64,000 nt of DNA from Mesostigma viride (GCA_009746045.1 RPFO01000658.1:26193-90192); one strand, 5' to 3'; positions 35,183 to 45,946 are shown, counted from the first letter of the stretch. Notes: generated from the letters alone by a model not told the origin. Numbers and translations are program-made.

Positions 35183-36542
35183 TTGGAGATCTGCAGACAA
35201 TTGCAGGAGGACATTGTGCGGTACGCTTGTAGGGTGTATGCTGTGTTCCGCTCGCTAATGGACATGTGCCCCTGTAACCTCTTCCAGGCTAGTATCTGCT
35301 ATCCACCTGTTCAGGCTTGAAAAGTAAATTGCTGTACGGTTCACAATTGGCATGGCTTGACATGCACGCGTCCTTGACTGTGTTCTGCATGGGTTTGGGT
35401 TTTAGCGGTTTACATCAGACTCTGCTGTGTATCTGCTTAATCAGCCGACGTGTCACATAGGGACAGCAACGGCGCTGGGATGCCGCCCGGTGTGAATGCG
35501 AGTGAGGTACGCGCTGTCATGCATGGCGGATGGGGCGTGGAAGCCACGACCCACGTTTTTGTGTTTGCACGGGGGGCTAGGGTGCAAGTTGTTGTGTTGC
35601 CCTGTCATTCATATGGCCATGGATACGCGGGAAGCTTTCCCCGTACCCATACTTAATGATGCATGGACTGGTTGTCACAGCCAAGGGTTTAGCTGTCGTG
35701 GGTTTGCTGAGTAATCATGGCAGGCTGCTAGGCTGGTGCTAGAACAGCCATAGCGCGGTTACTGCTATGTCTTGCCCGTGCTAACTGATGCTGCAGCCAC
35801 ATGTGCGTGGAGCGCGAATCGTCCCGTGAGGAGAAGGAGGAGGCGGGGCCGGTGCACCCACGGTCAGGCCGGTCCGGAGAAGAAGGAGGCGGAGCACCCA
35901 GTGTGGGAGAAGGAGAAGGCGGGGAAGCACTGAAGCTCCACCCCATGTCAGGCCTCTAGTATAGGTGGCAGTTAACTAAACCCATGCACCTGCAGGTTGT
36001 AGCTCAGAATGTATTAAAAATCATATGCCCCTTTGCAGGTATATGTGTAACAGTGACTCCCAACGGATATATGTTCCTAATTTGTTAAATTCTTACTGAA
36101 TAATTGTTGTCTTTATGAACCCATGAAGAGCAAAGCCCGGTGGGGAGTACATGTAACGCATTACCACGAGAAGGGGTCCCCACACCGCATTTCTTTGCTC
36201 TCTGTTCCTACTATGCAGAACAAGAAGAGGTGGAAGACCAATGTCCCGGCTCACACGCCAGCCCCTGTGGGTAAGCCCCCTCCCCCAAAGCGGAAGGGGC
36301 GCTTTGGGGAGAAGTGTAGTTAGGATTTTGTAGACTAGATAGCTTAGAGTTAGCTTATTTCGATGTCGCGGCTTGACCCACCTCCACCCATTCAGCAAGG
36401 AATATGTGCTACATGATCTCCCAACGGAGGCATGTTATAATTTTATTTGATTGTTTAATGTAGTGTCTTGGGGCATGATGCAGATGAGATTTGTAACTTC
36501 CGTGTAATTATGTTTCTATAGAGATTAGCATAGCACTATAAA
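35183..36542. other. No gene recognised
   Basis: Short frames only. A 66-codon plus-strand frame at 36123-36323 is basic but shows no domain. Confidence 0.35.
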
Positions 36543-37081
36543 CATCCATCCATCCATCCATCCATCCATCCATCCATCCATCCATCCATCCATCCATCCA
36601 TCCATCCATCCATCCATCCATCCATCCATCCATCCATCCATCCATCCATCCATCCATCCATCCATCCATCCATCCATCCATCCATCCATCCATCCATCCA
36701 TCCATCCATCCATCCATCCATCCATCCATCCATCCATCCATCCATCCATCCATCCATCCATCCATCCATCCATCCATCCATCCATCCATCCATCCATCCA
36801 TCCATCCATCCATCCATCCATCCATCCATCCATCCATCCATCCATCCATCCATCCATCCATCCATCCATCCATCCATCCATCCATCCATCCATCCATCCA
36901 TCCATCCATCCATCCATCCATCCATCCATCCATCCATCCATCCATCCATCCATCCATCCATCCATCCATCCATCCATCCATCCATCCATCCATCCATCCA
37001 TCCATCCATCCATCCATCCATCCATCCATCCATCCATCCATCCATCCATCCATCCATCCATCCATCCATCCATCCATCCAT
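36543..37081. repeat. (ATCC)n microsatellite, ~135 units
   Basis: Uninterrupted CATC/ATCC tetranucleotide over about 538 bases. The minus-strand M-D-G-W frames are repeat artefacts. Confidence 0.98.
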
Positions 37082-37140
37082 TGATCGGGGTATCAAGGAG
37101 ACAACCAGCGCAGGCCAGAAATCGGGAGAATCAGAAATCG

Positions 37141-37455
37141 GGGTATAGTCCTAGTACAGCCATGCTACGTCCTGGCTATGATGAGATTACTTGCCCACGC
37201 TCCTAGTGTTATGCCATGCTCACATGGGTCTTATTGCACCCACAGATTGCCGGATCGTTAGCGTGTCCGTTTAGCTAGCGTTCCCGAATGCAGTTGTGGC
37301 ATGCCTTAGGCATGAAGGAGACTGGGGGTCTCTGCCCTTTCTCCTGTTGTGCACACACAGGGCTTAAAAGCACAAGTTTCGGTGCTCCGTGACTCCCCAA
37401 CGGGAGCACGTGTTTAATTAATTAATTAATTAATTAATTAATTAATTAATTAATT
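37141..37455 (+). mobile_element. LINE family 2, 3' fragment, with (TTAA)n tail
   Basis: Inverted copy of 20128-20470. It ends GCTCCGTGACTCCCCAACGG-GAGCACG and then a TTAA-type tail that directly abuts the left provirus end. The same (TTAA)n also abuts the right provirus end (55858 on). The virus therefore sits in or beside this tail. Confidence 0.65.
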
Positions 37456-38524
37456 AGCTTTCATCATCATTCCGTCATCATTCCGTCATCGCGGCTCACA
37501 GAAGGGCACCAGCCTTATGCTGGCATCTGCCACCCCTATAGTGACCCTATAGTGACCGCGGCCTGGGGTGGGGTATCACCCTAAACCCTAAACCCTAAAC
37601 CCTAAACCCTAAACCCTAAACCCTAAACCCTAAACCCTAACACCGTCTCCAGACACCCACGGCATCCCCCCACCCTGGCTATCACCCTCCCACTGTGACT
37701 AAATTTACTAAGTTTACTATGGTTTTTTGGTTTTTTTTCTAGGAAATTCAAGCCAGCTGCCATTAGGTCAAGGTGCTACAGGTGCTGTGTGGTACAGGGT
37801 AGCTATAGTGACCTTATAGTGACCATGGTGGTAGACTCTTATGCTGGCATCCCAGGGTGACTAAATTTACTAAGTTTACTATGGGTTTTGGGTTTTTTTT
37901 CTAGGAAATTCAAGCCACCTGCCACGAGGTCGGTTGTGATCCAGTCCCACCATGCCATAAGAGGGTGAGGCGTGTGGGATATGGGACTAAGTCATTTCCC
38001 GTGGGAGACTATGTTTACTAAGTTTACTATGGGTTTTGGGTTTTATTCCTAGGAAATTAATTCAGGTGTGCACCACCAAAAACATGTCTGAATTTCCCAA
38101 AAAAAGAACCCCCAAAAAACTTAGTAAATATAGTCTCCCACGACAAATGGTCATGAAAACGTAGTTTCCCACGGCAAAATGACCAATAAATCCATCTCCC
38201 ACGGAAAAGGCCATGGGGGCCGGCCAGCGGGGATGCAGCGGAGGGGCGCGGACTGCCAAGCAGTGGCGGGACTGCCAGGTGGTGGTGTGTGTGTGAGGGC
38301 TTGCTGTGTTTTCTCGTGGGAAACTATATTTACTACTAAATTGATATTTTCAGTTGGAAATGGAGGTTTTATTCGATGTGAGTGAGAGTGCATGCACAGG
38401 CTTGCATAATTTCCCGCAGACAAAACCCAAAACCTGTAGTTAGCTTAGTAAATTTAGTAAGGTGCTGGAGGGTCGAGCAGTGCGTGGGAGTTGGCGGACC
38501 CGGCGAGGGCCGCGCGGCGGGGTG
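37456..38524 (+). repeat. Provirus left inverted terminal repeat
   Basis: Begins AGCTTTCATCATCATTCCGT and ends CCGCGCGGCGGGGTG. It matches the right repeat with only a few small differences, the clearest near 38350-38370. Inside are eight CCCTAAA units, paired CTATAGTGACC motifs, and three copies (near 37698, 37858, 38008) of a segment with ACTAAGTTTACTATGG and CTAGGAAATT. Several CCCACG boxes lie in the inner half. No gene is seen. Confidence 0.95.
37579..37641 (+). repeat. Telomere-like (CCCTAAA)8, left
   Basis: Eight exact units and one partial, 123 bases inside the provirus end. The G-rich strand runs outward, the polarity of a real left telomere. Confidence 0.97.
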
Positions 38525-38783
38525 TGCAGAGTGTTAGGGTATATTACCCTGGAAACTCGGACGATCTATGCAAGAATCCCAGACAACCTGCGTCGATGCA
38601 TGAGAGGTTTAACCCATAGTTAGAACTGCAATTCGAGACGAAATGAAAATTGTTTTCAGCATACATTGACGCGTTTTATACTGCATAAACGAATTCATTA
38701 AAAAATATAACACGTTTACATTCGTTATCAGCTCAACAAGAGCGAAATGGCAAGCTCGTTGCCGTCGTCAACAAGACGACACT

Positions 38784-39359
38784 CTACTCCTTGTCCTTGG
38801 AGTTTCCAGTCTGGCTCTTCACAACGTTCGAGCCGGTCTTCCTCTTGTAGACATGGCCGTGGGAGCTTGACGCTTCCTCGCGGCTCCTCTTCCTGCCATT
38901 GGAAGTGGCGGTCTTTGCGTCCTCGAAACCCTTCTTTACCTCCTCCCATGCCCTGTAGAGCGCAATGGGGGAAATGCCTGGCTGGCGCTTGGACTTGGAG
39001 AAGCCATTGAGGAAATCGTCAACCATCTTAACGCACCCGTCGGCTTGGTCGAGGCGAATCCACTCGCAGCGGTCCTCGACCTTCCTCGGCTTTGCCGCAT
39101 TCTTCTCGTAGACCCACTCGACGCAAATTTTTGGCGTCTTGCGGTCGACATCGTCATATCCGGCGTCGTGAATCTTGAAGACCTCGCAGGTAGGTCCGGT
39201 GCCTCCAACAGCACCTTCGTTTCCGGAAAGAAGGGAGACCTTGTGCGTCAGGTGTGCGAGCTGGTCAGATATCTTTGTCTGGCCGTCCTCGAGACCATCG
39301 AGGATTTTTCCAAGCATTGCCAGCGCTTTCTCGCAAGGCCCTGCGTTTCGGGAAGCCAT
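38784..39359 (-). CDS. Hypothetical virus protein, 191 aa
   Basis: First gene inside the left ITR, with an ATG start and an intact frame. The N-terminus (to residue ~45) is predicted helical with heptad-like Leu/Ile spacing. The middle has W-V-Y-E-K and C-E-W-I-R-L stretches. The C-terminal third is basic and low-complexity (G-R-K-R-S-R-E-E and K-R-K-T), like a nuclear localisation or DNA-binding tail. I recognise no family. It is last in the leftward gene series, and the A/T-rich DNA after the stop may hold the 3' end signal. A DNA-associated or virion-internal role is only a guess. Confidence 0.6.
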   Translation of the reverse strand: MASRNAGPCEKALAMLGKILDGLEDGQTKISDQLAHLTHKVSLLSGNEGAVGGTGPTCEVFKIHDAGYDDVDRKTPKICVEWVYEKNAAKPRKVEDRCEWIRLDQADGCVKMVDDFLNGFSKSKRQPGISPIALYRAWEEVKKGFEDAKTATSNGRKRSREEASSSHGHVYKRKTGSNVVKSQTGNSKDKE

Positions 39360-39508
39360 GGCTACCGGCAGAGAGCTTGCAACGTGAGATGCGTGACTTG
39401 CACGTGATTTTGCCTATTTGTGCACAATGTGCCAAGGTCCGTTACGTCTGCTGGCACGGCCTGGACAGGACGCGAAGGTGGCTGGACTTGTACAAGTGTC
39501 GAACTTGG

Positions 39509-40208
39509 CTAAATTTCGGAGCGATGCAAGTCTAAGGTGGCCTCTACCACGTGGCGAGTTCTGGGACGTGAATTTAGGTAAAAAGACTCGTAAGCGTGCG
39601 AGTAATCAACTGGGTCACTTGTCAAGCGCCTGAACGAAGATTCTAGAGTGTCCACGAGAGTGAATTTTCCGAAGCAACCACCCATATATGATGCGCAGAA
39701 ATTACTTGCCATGACAATTGCACTTGTTGAACCCGCGAATCTTTTCAAAACGTAGGATGCACAAAAAACCATTCGTCTGCAACGGGGGAATTGAGTCTCG
39801 TTTCCGTCAAGTCTGTCAATGTACGACGCTCCTACCGTAATATGTCCTCCGTTTCTGAACAGGTGTGGGTTCTTTAGGTTAAAAAACGCGTGTTCGTTGA
39901 TCATGGCGTAAGAAAAGATGTCCCCGTCTGATCCACCATGACAGTCTCTGTGCATAAAACAATGCAATCCTGTTGGTTATGCTCACCACCGGAGAAACTC
40001 GGGGAAACAAGCCCGACAATAGCATGGTCCTCATCAAAAGGTACTGCGTCAACGTAGGCATAATGCACACCACCACGCCATGTACTGTCAATGATGGGCG
40101 CCCTCGGGTCTGGTTTGATTCTAAATTGACGTAACCCGGTGGTGGAGTCAATCACGTTTTCAGAGGCATTGGAATCTAGCACTATTTGATAATAGGTGGG
40201 TATTCCAT
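39509..40208 (-). pseudogene. Hypothetical virus protein, ~230 aa, two frame breaks
   Basis: The ATG at 40206-40208 lies 7 bases after the stop of the fibre gene. The frame changes within the first ten codons (a C-run near 40195) and again near 39953 (a T-run). The three pieces overlap and join into one continuous reading. Recognisable landmarks are Y-Y-Q-I-V-L-D-S-N, W-R-G-G-V-H-Y-A-Y, G-G-S-D-G-D-I-F-S-Y and G-A-S-Y-I-D-R-L-D-G. The composition is rich in beta-formers and aromatic residues. I do not recognise the family. A cysteine protease was considered and rejected because the H-to-C spacing is too short. Position next to the fibre suggests a virion or host-contact role. Confidence 0.5.
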
Positions 40209-40215
40209 TGCTTTA

Positions 40216-41929
40216 TTACAAATTGGAAGAGATAATAGTTTCTACGCTGGGATGGCGGCGGGAGTGCCCCACTTGGCACGAGTACCCGCGGATCCGTTCA
40301 AGTTCCGCTGACGTCTTGGCTGTGTTGTAGATAAGGATCTCGCCGATCCACCCGTCAAAGGCACGACTCGCGTTGGATGAGTCTCCTCCAATAGCGAGAT
40401 TTCCTGAACCAGTTGTAGGGTCCGATCCGATTCTGTTATAACCAGCTCTTCCGTCGAAGCGGGTGAAAAGTGCGTTTGTACTGCTGTTGCATGAAATCGC
40501 CATGACGTGTGCCTTGTTGTCAAAGAACTGAGCCCTGGTGCTCACGGTTTCGTATACACTACCGGGAGCGAATAGGAGAACGGTCTGTACCTCTGACTGA
40601 TAAGACATGAGATAACCATTGCCATCCGTCGATCCAAGCATATAACCTCTAATACCCGTATAACCCCCTATTTCTGGATACGTTGCAGTCGTTAGCTGTT
40701 TGGCGACTAGGAGGATGCTCGCACTGACCCCAATCGCGCTCCAGAAATTGCTCACGGACGCTAACAAGCCAGACCGCGAGTTGATAAAGCGGAGGGACCG
40801 TTTCGAGTTAAGCTCCGCCGCATCCAGCGTAGGACACTTGGTGGAAGTGGCCTGTGTCACGTGGTACCCATTCGGTCCCTTGTCTTTCACGCGCATCACG
40901 TTCCCTCCTGCCGTGTTTTGCTGGGTTGTGCCCGACGCGTCGCTGAACACCGTGGCGCTGTCTGACGGGTCGTACCACGCAAACAACGCTGGGTCTGTTG
41001 CCGGGTTGTAATAGTACGTGAATGACAGCGTGTTGGATGATGCATTTCCAAGCCCTGACGTTGCGCCCGTCACGGCGCCCGCGCCCACGCTTACCGTCGT
41101 CGTGAAGTCCGACATGGTAGTGGTCACATCGAATGTGTACGTGGCACCGCTTCCCAGCAAGTTGGACACGGTTCCGTTGGTCACGGCGATGTCGCCCAAC
41201 GTGAACCCAGTGACCGATGTGCTAAAAGTGGCCGTGATCGGATAAACAGCACCCGTCGGAGTTCCGGACGCAAGAGTCACCGACGGATTTGCCGAGTACG
41301 TGAACGACAGTGTGTTAGAGGCCGCGTTGGCGTTCCCTGTCGATGCGTCCACAACAGTGCCCGCGCCCACGCTGACGTTCGTTGAAGAATTGGCGATGGT
41401 TGGCGTCACTTGGAAGGCGTACGACGCCCCACTTCCGGTCAGGTTGGCGGCGGTCCCGTTGGTCACGGTGATGTCGCCCAACGCGAACCCCGTCACCGAC
41501 CTGCTGAACGTGGCTGTCACGTCCACGGGCGATGAGGATGGCGTCAAGCCCGCGGTCGTCGCGAGGGTTACCGTTGGAGGTGGCGAATACGTGAAGACTA
41601 ACGGAGTTGCTGCGGTGTTGCCGGTTCCTAGCACGCTGCTTGCTGCGTTCCCTCCAACAGTGACTGTTGTCAGTGAATAAGCTACAGCTGGAGTCACAGA
41701 GAATGTGTAAGAGGCGCCGCTACCCGTTAAACCAGATGCAGTACCATTTATGACAACGATATCACCCAAGGTGAACCCGGTGACTGTTTCGCTGAATGCT
41801 GCTGTCATTGTAATCGGTACCGCGCTAGGATACAGTCCGTGTGGTTGTTAACGTGATTGACGGCGCTGTCCTTGCCGGTTTGCGCTTCTTGCGAATCAAA
41901 GCAGGACAAATACCATAATCAAACGACAT
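40216..41929 (-). CDS. Fibre-like protein: Ig-like repeats plus C-terminal LamG-type domain
   Basis: From residue ~20 of the long frame there are repeats of about 85-90 residues. Each has F-x-x-x-V-T-G-F-x-L-G-D-I, a T-N-G-T step, L-x-G-S-G-A-x-Y-x-F and T-L-S-F-T-Y. This matches bacterial-type Ig-like domains, with at least three full copies. After residue ~270 comes F-A-W-Y-D-P-S-D, a V-K-D-K-G-P-N-G-Y-H segment and I-G-E-I-L-I-Y. This is the concanavalin/LamG-like pattern of sugar-binding domains. The long frame starts at 41808, but a better start is the ATG at 41927-41929. Its frame reads a basic N-terminus and the beginning of another Ig repeat before one break near 41840 (beside a G-pair). 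The protein probably projects from the virion and binds host surface glycans. Confidence 0.7.
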
Positions 41930-42153
41930 GGAGCTAATATAATATCATCGTCACATTATTTTTTAGAGTTTGGTAGCGGATACTTGAAGGTGGGGAGAAG
42001 GGGCAATGCTCGTCTAGCTGGCATTGTCATGGACAGACCAGAATCTGCCATTTCAGGAATGTCAAAATCAACTTCAACCTGTTAAACGGATTAGCTGTGA
42101 TGCTAGGGTCTCGAAAGTAGTCCATCGTTTGTCATTACACACGTATATATTTT

Positions 42154-43460
42154 TTAGAGGTACACGGCTGCCTGCCTGCCTGCAGCGATGTCCATCTTTG
42201 ATTCGCATTCCGTGAAGATGTAGGAAATGCAGTCCGTTGCTCCCTTCTCGACTCGCAGCGTGACCACCGATGCCGTGCCACGAAGGTCAAGGCCGCTCAT
42301 GTACTCTGGACCGGCACACGGCATATTAAGGTGACACGCCATCGTGAAGTTGTTGTTTAGCCACGTGGTAGGAGTCATGCCCTCACGGACACAGGACAAA
42401 ACATTCCCTTGGTCACCGAACGCGGACAACAGATTGATCCACGCCTCCGTTGCGTTCGTACGGTATCCAGGCGCCAGGTTGGATCCGTTGATGTCGTATT
42501 GGTAGGAAGTCATACCATCCGCGATGTGATTGAACATCGTATTGCCAGATGCGTTGGTCACGTCCGCGCCGGCAGCAACCTGAATCGCCAGGAGTTTGCT
42601 GGCGGACGCGGAAGACAGCGACGCCTTGATGGCATAGGGAGTGCGAGTCCCGAGCGACTGTTTGGTAGACTGCCACGTCCGCCACTTGAAGGAGAGAGTT
42701 CCACCCTCGGCAAGCCTGGACGAGAAAATCTGGCCCACGATATCTTCTTGGAACCTGTACGTGTCGATGCTAAAGTGGATGTTGCTCAGTTCGAAACCAA
42801 CACCTGTCGCTGCTGGAACGCCACGATGCCATCGCCAGCAGCAGCTGCCTGAACGACGCTAGGAGCATCACCCCTCCGTCCATGAGTGTGATTCGGATCT
42901 CGATGGGGGGAAGAGACTCAGATCCACGATCCGAGGCTCGCCGCTCAGGAATCCCAAAAAGTGGTCGATGACGCCGTCCACTGCGGTGTTTGCCTTCACG
43001 TTGTTTGTGAGAGTGCCAGCCACGTCAGCGGTGACGATGTTGTTATTCTTCGACCAACCAGCGGGAGCCTGCGCGAGATTGTACTCGACACCGCCGTGCA
43101 CCGAGAGCAGCGTATGGAACAGCTGGGAGTAGTCGTTGATGCTGTCGACGGTCTGACCTCCTGCCAGTACCTCGAGGCGCCTGATGATGGAGGACGTGTA
43201 CGCGGGGAACTTTGCGAACCCCGCCGTGGTCGTGGGGGTCCCCGTGAAAAACATTGCGAAGGAGTGCAAGTCCACGAACCCGGACGTGGGGAGGCGACCG
43301 CGACCACAGACCCTTGTTTGATGCCGTCGCTTGCTGAGAGGGTGCTGAGATGGACTCGTTGAGTCGTGTGCTGACCCAGCGCCTTCACGAGGTATTGCAT
43401 GGACTTGGGGATAGCGCGCGAGTACCAGGAATTGTCCGAAGCCATAGATTGTGTATACAT
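42154..43460 (-). pseudogene. Major capsid protein, double jelly-roll, three frame breaks
   Basis: Reading from 43460 or the second Met at 43445, Y-S-R-A-I-P-K-S-M is an early landmark. Then come G-F-V-D-L-H-S-F-A-M-F-F, I-I-R-R-L-E-V-L-A-G-G-Q and S-I-N-D-Y-S-Q-L-F. The I-R-R-L-E-x-x-x-G-G-Q-x-V-x-S-I-N-D-Y pattern is typical of PLV capsid proteins. Breaks lie near 43288 (C-run), 42905-42915 (C-run), 42875-42885 (G-run) and a final change near 42798. The last piece runs to the stop as a clean 194-codon frame. Total length, ~435 codons, suits a PLV or virophage hexon-like protein. It would form trimeric capsomers. The gene lies in the middle of the leftward virion cluster. Whether the breaks are natural is unclear; all lie in homopolymers. 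Confidence 0.75.
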
Positions 43461-43475
43461 TCGAATGAGATATTT

Positions 43476-43832
43476 TTACTGAAGAAGCTGGCCGAGTATG
43501 GGATTTTTTACCTTCGCTCCATCAACCCGTCTTTCGAGGTTGGACAAGGCGCTCAGACCAGTGTTTGCGACCGAGTACGCTTTCCCGAGCAGCGTACTCT
43601 TCGCGATCATGTTGGATGGGATGTGTCCGAGCGCGGAATCGACAATGCCCGCCGCCTGTTTGGCAGCCCGCGCCCCGTCGCCAATTTTTGAGATGACTTC
43701 GCCAGCGACGTGCCCGGCTTTCTTGACAGCTGACACGATGGCCGCCCCGTCGCCGACCCTCTTGATAGCGTTGCCGGCAAACTCTCCCACGCGTCTAGCC
43801 ACGTTTCCGATTGCTCCAAAATTAACTTTCAT
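43476..43832 (-). CDS. Small basic Ala/Gly-rich virion protein candidate, 118 aa
   Basis: The frame is open from 43895, but the ATG at 43830-43832 is preferred. It overlaps the last codons of the gene before it by 11 bases, a compact viral arrangement, and is followed by F-G-A-I-G-N-V-A-R-R. Repeated amphipathic helices (A-G-N-A-I-K-R-V-G-D-G-A, A-G-H-V-A-G-E-V-I) fill the protein. Short, alanine-rich, amphipathic proteins next to the capsid gene are often minor capsid or membrane-active components in adenovirus-like lineages. That role is an inference. No catalytic motif is present. Confidence 0.55.
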   Translation of the reverse strand: MKVNFGAIGNVARRVGEFAGNAIKRVGDGAAIVSAVKKAGHVAGEVISKIGDGARAAKQAAGIVDSALGHIPSNMIAKSTLLGKAYSVANTGLSALSNLERRVDGAKVKNPILGQLLQ

Positions 43833-44685
43833 CGTCCTCGATAGTACTAGATGGCTGAGAAATAAATCTGGTTTGTGGCTGGACGGTCCTGTCAAGGGCC
43901 ATATACTTCAAAACGCTCCCGATCTTCCTCGCCTCTATTCCCATCGCCTTCTGAGGGCTTATGCGGAAGGAGAGCTGAAGAGCCCAATCCGAGTAGACAG
44001 TTATAGGAGCGTCGTCCTCGTCGAGCAGTCGGATCGTGATGTTGCTGGGAGAGTCCTTGAGATGCTGCCACAAAGGGGTCGCTGCCTGCCAAACAATGGG
44101 TTCTAAGAACTGCGACATGTTGGGACAGACGGCCAAAAGGCCTCCATATCCCGTGCCTGTCGACGATGATATCACGTTTCCTCGAACGATGTCGCTGTAT
44201 ACATACACCATTCTCAGTCTCCCATTCGTTGCTGGCCGGTTGCTAGCGAGGACACCTGTGAAAGGATATGATCCTTCCATGAGCCCCAACACCCGGCCCG
44301 TGGGCTCATCCACCGCGACAGAGAACTCGGTGGCATTTGTCACGGTAAAAAGACTAGTCGCCCTGTTGTACGTGACCGAGAACCCAGGATCTACCGCCTT
44401 CAAAGCTTCCTCTATGTTTTTTCGGTTTTCGATAGTCGTGTACGAGCCGAGCGGCAAGGTCACCTTCGTAGGGGACTCGCTGCCAGACAAACGGACAGTG
44501 AAGTATCGGTTTCCTTCGCTGATGTGAGTCTGTTCAAACGGGATGGTCATGAGGGTAAGCCCGACGTCGTGATAATCGTCAAGGAGTCCCGCCGGGATGT
44601 CCCATACCGGATCCACTAGCGTCCCGCGAGTTCGGTTCTCCGTGCGAAGAGTGAGTGTCAGCGTTTCCTGGATGAACTCCTTCAT
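43822..44685 (-). CDS. Candidate penton/minor capsid protein, ~287 aa
   Basis: The longest frame begins with a TTG at 44757. The first ATG, at 44683-44685 before K-E-F-I-Q-E-T-L, is the likely start. Near residue 80 is V-T-L-P-L-G-S-Y-T-T followed by N-I-E-E-A-L. Then F-S-V-T-Y-N and a L-F-T-V-T-N step lead to R-V-L-G-L-M. This order (T-L-P-x-G-x-Y, helix, strand, strand, L-G-x) recurs in penton or fibre-base proteins of PLVs, adintoviruses and related viruses. A predicted beta-rich core and the place beside the capsid gene support a vertex role. The family call is tentative. Another small ATG frame (44579-44779) overlaps the start region and could be an N-terminal extension lost by an indel. 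Confidence 0.5.
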   Translation of the reverse strand: MKEFIQETLTLTLRTENRTRGTLVDPVWDIPAGLLDDYHDVGLTLMTIPFEQTHISEGNRYFTVRLSGSESPTKVTLPLGSYTTIENRKNIEEALKAVDPGFSVTYNRATSLFTVTNATEFSVAVDEPTGRVLGLMEGSYPFTGVLASNRPATNGRLRMVYVYSDIVRGNVISSSTGTGYGGLLAVCPNMSQFLEPIVWQAATPLWQHLKDSPSNITIRLLDEDDAPITVYSDWALQLSFRISPQKAMGIEARKIGSVLKYMALDRTVQPQTRFISQPSSTIEDDES

Positions 44686-44924
44686 CGGCCACTTCTTCTG
44701 ACAATAGCTCAGAAGTAATTTCGTTTGTCCCAAAAACCTTGACGACGCCTTCCTCAATTTTCGCCGATGCCCTTTTCATGGCGCGCTTCGTCTTCCCTGT
44801 GAGTGGCTTCTTCTACAGTAGAGCATGGCTGCCTCAATGAACTCTCGCGGGACATTTGGATGGAGGGTCATCCATTGAGAGATCTCGAGCATCTCGGCGT
44901 CAGTGAACAGCGGGCTGCTCATGT

Positions 44925-45428
44925 TTACTCTTCTGTGAGATTTTTTTCAGCGCCTTCTTTTGGAATTCCCACGACCGTGTTGTGGACCCTCCTGAGATGC
45001 AGCAGGAGGTTTTTTTCGTTTGCGAACGTGCTCTTACACCCGGGTTGTGGGCATTTCCACCTCGCGCCTCCCACCTGGACTCGTTTCCCGACAGGTACAC
45101 CCGCAGGCTCCGGGGGTGCCGCCACTGCTTCATCGACGACAACCGGTTCGGGAGCCGGCGCGACAGGGGCCGGTTGGGCATACGCGGACAACGGGGGGTA
45201 CGCGACCGGTCTAGAGTTCGCCATCACTGACGCCATGAGAAGGGCATCCTTGAACCCTCGCGCCTCTGCGACCTTCCCTTTGTTCACCGCTCTTCGGACC
45301 GGCGCGCTGTGGATGACAATGGTGTTGGTCGATGAAGCGGTCACCTGCGACTGGGGTGCGACCTTACGCTTCGGTTTTCCCCTTTTACTTGAAGGACGGC
45401 GCCGTGCTGATTTCTGACGCCTTGCCAT
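44925..45428 (-). CDS. C2H2 zinc-finger protein with basic N-terminus, 167 aa
   Basis: Residues 1-25 are strongly basic (R-R-Q-K-S-A-R-R-R-P and K-R-G-K-P-K-R-K), fit for nucleic-acid binding and nuclear import. A Pro/Ala-rich linker follows (residues ~75-110). Near residue 125 is one complete finger, C-P-Q-P-G-C, then F, L and H-L-R-R-V-H. Single C2H2 fingers of this kind are common in PLVs and virophages. The protein could package DNA or act as a late regulator. An A/T-rich TTATAAAAAT lies about 25-35 bases before the ATG and may be a TATA element. The coding frame is intact. Confidence 0.65.
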   Translation of the reverse strand: MARRQKSARRRPSSKRGKPKRKVAPQSQVTASSTNTIVIHSAPVRRAVNKGKVAEARGFKDALLMASVMANSRPVAYPPLSAYAQPAPVAPAPEPVVVDEAVAAPPEPAGVPVGKRVQVGGARWKCPQPGCKSTFANEKNLLLHLRRVHNTVVGIPKEGAEKNLTEE

Positions 45429-45475
45429 TTCTGCATATAATCATAGATTTTTATAACGTCCAAGTGAGGGTCTTG

Positions 45476-45946
45476 TTAGTCGACACGGCCATTTTTCCAG
45501 CGCGCGACTTGCAAAACGCCGTAGAGAGCTATGTTTGTTGACGTGTCAGTGGTGATGCGAGGAATCCGCAATGCGATTTCAAACACCCCGTCATCCTCCT
45601 CGTATCCTGAAACAACATTCCAGTTGCTGCCAATTATAACGTTTACCGGCCAGACGGACAGGCCGCTAGCCGTTAAGCGATATGGGTTTGATATGTCGAG
45701 AATCGTTGGTGGGTTGTTATCAAATGTTAACCTGACAAGGATATTGGTCAACGCGGTCGGAAGAGTTAGTTCCGATTGTGTGGCCGGGTCGTGGAAAGAC
45801 ATCACGGCCACAGGGGCGCCGTGCCAAAATTGCGGAAGCGGGTAGTCGTATATGGGCTGCCTCAGACCGACCAAAGAATCTGCTTCCAATATCGTGTGCG
45901 ATATACGCCTAGTTTCTCGGACATCTTCATACAGGGCCACGTCCAT
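45476..45946 (-). CDS. Predicted beta-rich virion protein, 156 aa
   Basis: Clean frame with an ATG start. Landmarks are Y-E-D-V-R-E-T-R-R, L-P-Q-F-W-H-G-A-P-V and I-L-V-R-L-T-F-D. The alternation of hydrophobic and polar residues over most of the length suggests a single jelly-roll or fibre-knob fold. It lies 47 bases before the zinc-finger gene on the same strand and so is probably co-expressed late. No family is recognised. Penton or fibre-associated protein is the most likely class. Confidence 0.5.
   Translation of the reverse strand: MDVALYEDVRETRRISHTILEADSLVGLRQPIYDYPLPQFWHGAPVAVMSFHDPATQSELTLPTALTNILVRLTFDNNPPTILDISNPYRLTASGLSVWPVNVIIGSNWNVVSGYEEDDGVFEIALRIPRITTDTSTNIALYGVLQVARWKNGRVD

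Noticed and set aside
36508..37096. Three overlapping M-D-G-W repeat proteins
   Set aside because: Pure (ATCC)n translation, open in all minus frames.
37579..37641. A true chromosome end or interstitial telomere of the host
   Set aside because: The tract is inside a 1.07-kb repeat that is mirrored at the other provirus end, so it belongs to the virus ITR.
39509..40208. Adenain/Ulp1-like cysteine protease in the frameshifted gene
   Set aside because: A G-V-H and a later Q-Q-D-C look suggestive, but the H-to-C distance is only ~34 residues and the usual Gly after Cys is missing.
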